DNA of 64,000 nucleotides, taken from NCBI RefSeq assembly GCF_021130785.1, contig NC_060215.1, forward strand, positions 119,126,501 to 119,190,500. Reading direction: 5' to 3'. A program made the position numbers and the translations under genes. A model generated the notes under the pieces. The model made no database searches. It was not told the DNA's origin and was given only the letters and a program-made list of their open reading frames with translations. Below are positions 61,905-64,000 of the stretch, in pieces (position 1 is the stretch's first letter; each line of letters opens with the position of its first letter). The stretch is from Homalodisca vitripennis. Taxonomy: Eukaryota > Arthropoda > Insecta > Hemiptera > Cicadellidae.

Positions 61905-62180
61905 ACTATCTGTAATGGATTGAACTCAAATAAAAAAGTAAATGAAATTTTGTTTGAAATAAAGAAAGCTTTTGACAATGCTTACCGTAAACCTATTTTA
62001 AATAAAGTAATAAATTGCACGATTAAAAGCAACTTTTATAACTATTTAACATGCTGTACCTATAATAGAAATACATTTTTAAAGTAAATTATTCTTATAG
62101 TAAATGGGATTGTGATCAAAAATATAGAGTACCCCATGATTCGGCCATAGAAGGAATTTTGTTTCGTATGAAAGTGTAAT
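61905..62180 (+). pseudogene. LINE reverse-transcriptase scrap (plus strand)
   Basis: Reads EILFEIKKAFDNAYRKPILN, then YNYLTCCTYNRNTFLK and, after a shift, YRVPHDSAIEGILF. These correspond to the LINE motifs F-L-D-L-S-K-A-F-D, W-x-x-S-Y-L-x-x-R and G-V-P-Q-G-S-x-L-G-P-L-L-F. Stops and heavy substitution show an old copy. Confidence 0.6.
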
Positions 62181-62589
62181 ATAATAATTTTTTTCTAAAA
62201 AACTGTTATTTATATTACGTGTTTTAATGATTTTTTTATATTTTCAAAGTCTGCTTAAAATCTAAAATGTCCAAATGGCAACCTGACCAACATAAACTAA
62301 CAAAAATGTCAATTACTACAAATTCTACAGAATAAGTTTCATGTACTAAATAACATGTTTATACTATTGAACTTTATATTGATATACTAACTTACAAAAT
62401 ACGTTACACATTTATTTACATTTGAGAACATAATATGGCTACCAACGTTAGTGCCATTGCAGACATTTCTACAAGAAATAAAGGACACATAAAATCAGCG
62501 ATTAGGTTAGGTTTTTTTTAGTTACAGAAACATAAATATATTGGTCTCAATATATAAAATTAATATTATATTGGCACCAATTGCCGATC

Positions 62590-62890
62590 CCTCTATTACT
62601 TCATGTTTTATTTCACTCATGTCACATCACTAATTCTACATTGGTGTAACTTCTTAGCAAGATGTTATGATCAACTGAATCAAAGGTTTTGTTATATCTA
62701 AGAAAATACCACTCACACCGTTACACTCATTCATGCAGACGTTCAATACAGTTATATAATGCATTTTCAGTATTTATAGCAGCTAAAAATCCAAATTGTT
62801 TATTAATTAATAGCGTTTGTTTTCCCAAATAAATTCAATCAACGTACAATAAATATTCCCAAATTTTCGGAAACCACGAAAGAAAAGCTC
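62590..62890 (-). pseudogene. LINE reverse-transcriptase scrap (minus strand)
   Basis: Reads INKQFGFLAAKNTENALYNC, IERLHE, then VSGIFLDITKPFDSVDHNIL, the region from Q-F-G-F-R-x-x-x-S-T to block A of a LINE reverse transcriptase. It faces the scrap at 61,905-62,180 in opposite orientation, so they are separate insertions or an inverted pair. Confidence 0.65.
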
Positions 62891-63374
62891 TGAATATTGA
62901 CGTTCAGGTTATAAATAAATAACAAGGCATCAGTATTCTTACGTGCACTTAATTAATGGAGAATTAATAGTATCCATAAATGGTTATAATTTATTTTCCC
63001 CTTATTTTATAACTCTAAATAATTCATGGGACAAAAACTGGTCTAATAAACATTGATTAAATTTTATTCTTGATGACGAAATGAATGGGCAAGAGCACAG
63101 TAAAAAATCTTAAACAAATATCAAATAAAGTCTATATTTTTAAAAACGTTTGGGCAATGACAGAATCTTATTATTTAGAGGTGAGGTGCTCAGTAGAATT
63201 GATTATTGCTTATGGTGGAGTAGAACCTACGAAACTAATATAAATGCAATATTCATGTAACAAAACAGTTTTATGTTTAATATAAAAATGAAAATGGAAC
63301 CACCTTAACCACTAATATGTATCTAAATACTTTCCCCGTAATATTTATTTTGTTTTTGATTGTTAAACACTAAT

Positions 63375-63405
<31 letters not shown>

Positions 63406-63414
63406 CAGATTAAC

Positions 63415-63458
<44 letters not shown>

Positions 63459-64000
63459 TTATAGGAGTTAACACAATCCTATATTAGAAAATTATAGTAG
63501 GAAGAACTTTTATCTATTTTAAAACTGTTTGTACTGAATTTTTTTGGGTCTAAAATTTATTAATCTGATTCCAAACGAGATACAAAATTAAATTTATCAT
63601 TTAATTTAATTTACCATTAGATTAAATATTAGTAACAGTGATTTTCTTGTTAAAGTGCCAAGATTAAGAAGAATGGAACCTTGAAATAAGCATTTTGTTT
63701 CCTTAGGCATTAGTAATTTTCTAAAACCTACTACTTTAATACAATGACATTTGGTTACTATAATTGTGACTATGTCTAGGATGTACAGTTCACGCTGATA
63801 TGTAAAAAGATTGTTAATAAAAATTCTGTTTAATATTTTAGCATTTTATATTTGGAGAGAGTTACATTCACCTAATAGCTGTTAAACTGAAACTGATGTT
63901 AATGAGATGGCACTAAATATATGTTCATTCCAGTCGTCTTAAATGACAGTCAAGACACTAGCCGCGTGGGTCTCAGACCTTAGATTATTTGAACTGTATT
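62891..64000. other. AT-rich end of window
   Basis: Apart from the microsatellites at 63,376-63,453, nothing is supported. Confidence 0.5.
63376..63453. repeat. (CA)n and (TA)n microsatellites
   Basis: A (CA)n run at 63,376-63,397 passes into TATATA, and a pure (TA)n run follows at 63,418-63,453. Confidence 0.9.

Overview
This 64 kb window is AT-rich eukaryotic DNA, almost certainly from an insect and possibly a hemipteran. The signs are an SR/RRM gene with GT-AG introns and a PGC-1/Spargel-like RRM, BEL/Pao and Ty3/gypsy elements, Jockey/CR1-type LINEs, a 5S-rRNA-derived SINE, IS630/Tc1-type DNA transposons, and long (TG)n and (TA)n microsatellites. There are no operons, Shine-Dalgarno sites or CRISPR arrays. 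No species can be named from sequence alone.

Host-like coding content is sparse. A single-exon 402-codon reading frame lies at 1.2-2.4 kb (+). A four-exon minus-strand gene at 13.6-15.6 kb encodes an RS segment followed by an RRM and carries a one-base frameshift. One well-bounded exon with a good start codon lies at 55.86-56.01 kb (+). The rest is intergenic or intronic DNA filled with decayed mobile elements.

Layout: 0-0.2 kb, end of a Ty3/gypsy integrase; 1.2-2.4 kb, the orphan ORF; 2.8-3.0 kb, a LINE reverse-transcriptase scrap; 6.45-8.94 kb, a minisatellite of about 35 copies abutting a 1.6 kb retroelement fragment (8.94-10.55 kb) that is duplicated at 38.8-40.4 kb; 11.8-12.0 kb, a (TG)n tract; 13.6-15.6 kb, the RRM gene; 18.7-19.0 kb, a 134-bp tandem repeat; 19.39-20.35 kb, a 79/80-bp minisatellite whose every unit holds a strong 5' splice-site sequence; 24.1-25.3 kb, an almost perfect fold-back transposon flanked by copies of an exon-like repeat; 26.8-29.4 kb, a block of degenerate repeats; 34.7-40.4 kb, a degraded Ty3/gypsy element; 40.4-43.6 kb, a BEL/Pao element with reverse transcriptase and RNase H deleted; 45.1-45.9 kb, an IS630-type transposase remnant; 46.6-49.06 kb, a 5'-truncated LINE; 49.7-53.4 kb, a second LINE-like unit with an Ulp1-like protease region, an esterase-like ORF1 and an endonuclease, split by a candidate solo LTR; 55.5 kb, the 5S-derived SINE; 57.56-58.23 kb, a satellite-like array with alternating 131/139-bp units; 61.9-62.9 kb, two LINE scraps in opposite orientation.

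The most unusual content is the Ulp1/C48-like protease signature next to the LINE ORF1, the repeated U1-type splice-donor array, the 466-bp-arm palindrome enclosing the start of a transposase, and the RS-RRM gene. All retroelement copies seen are broken by frameshifts, stops or deletions.
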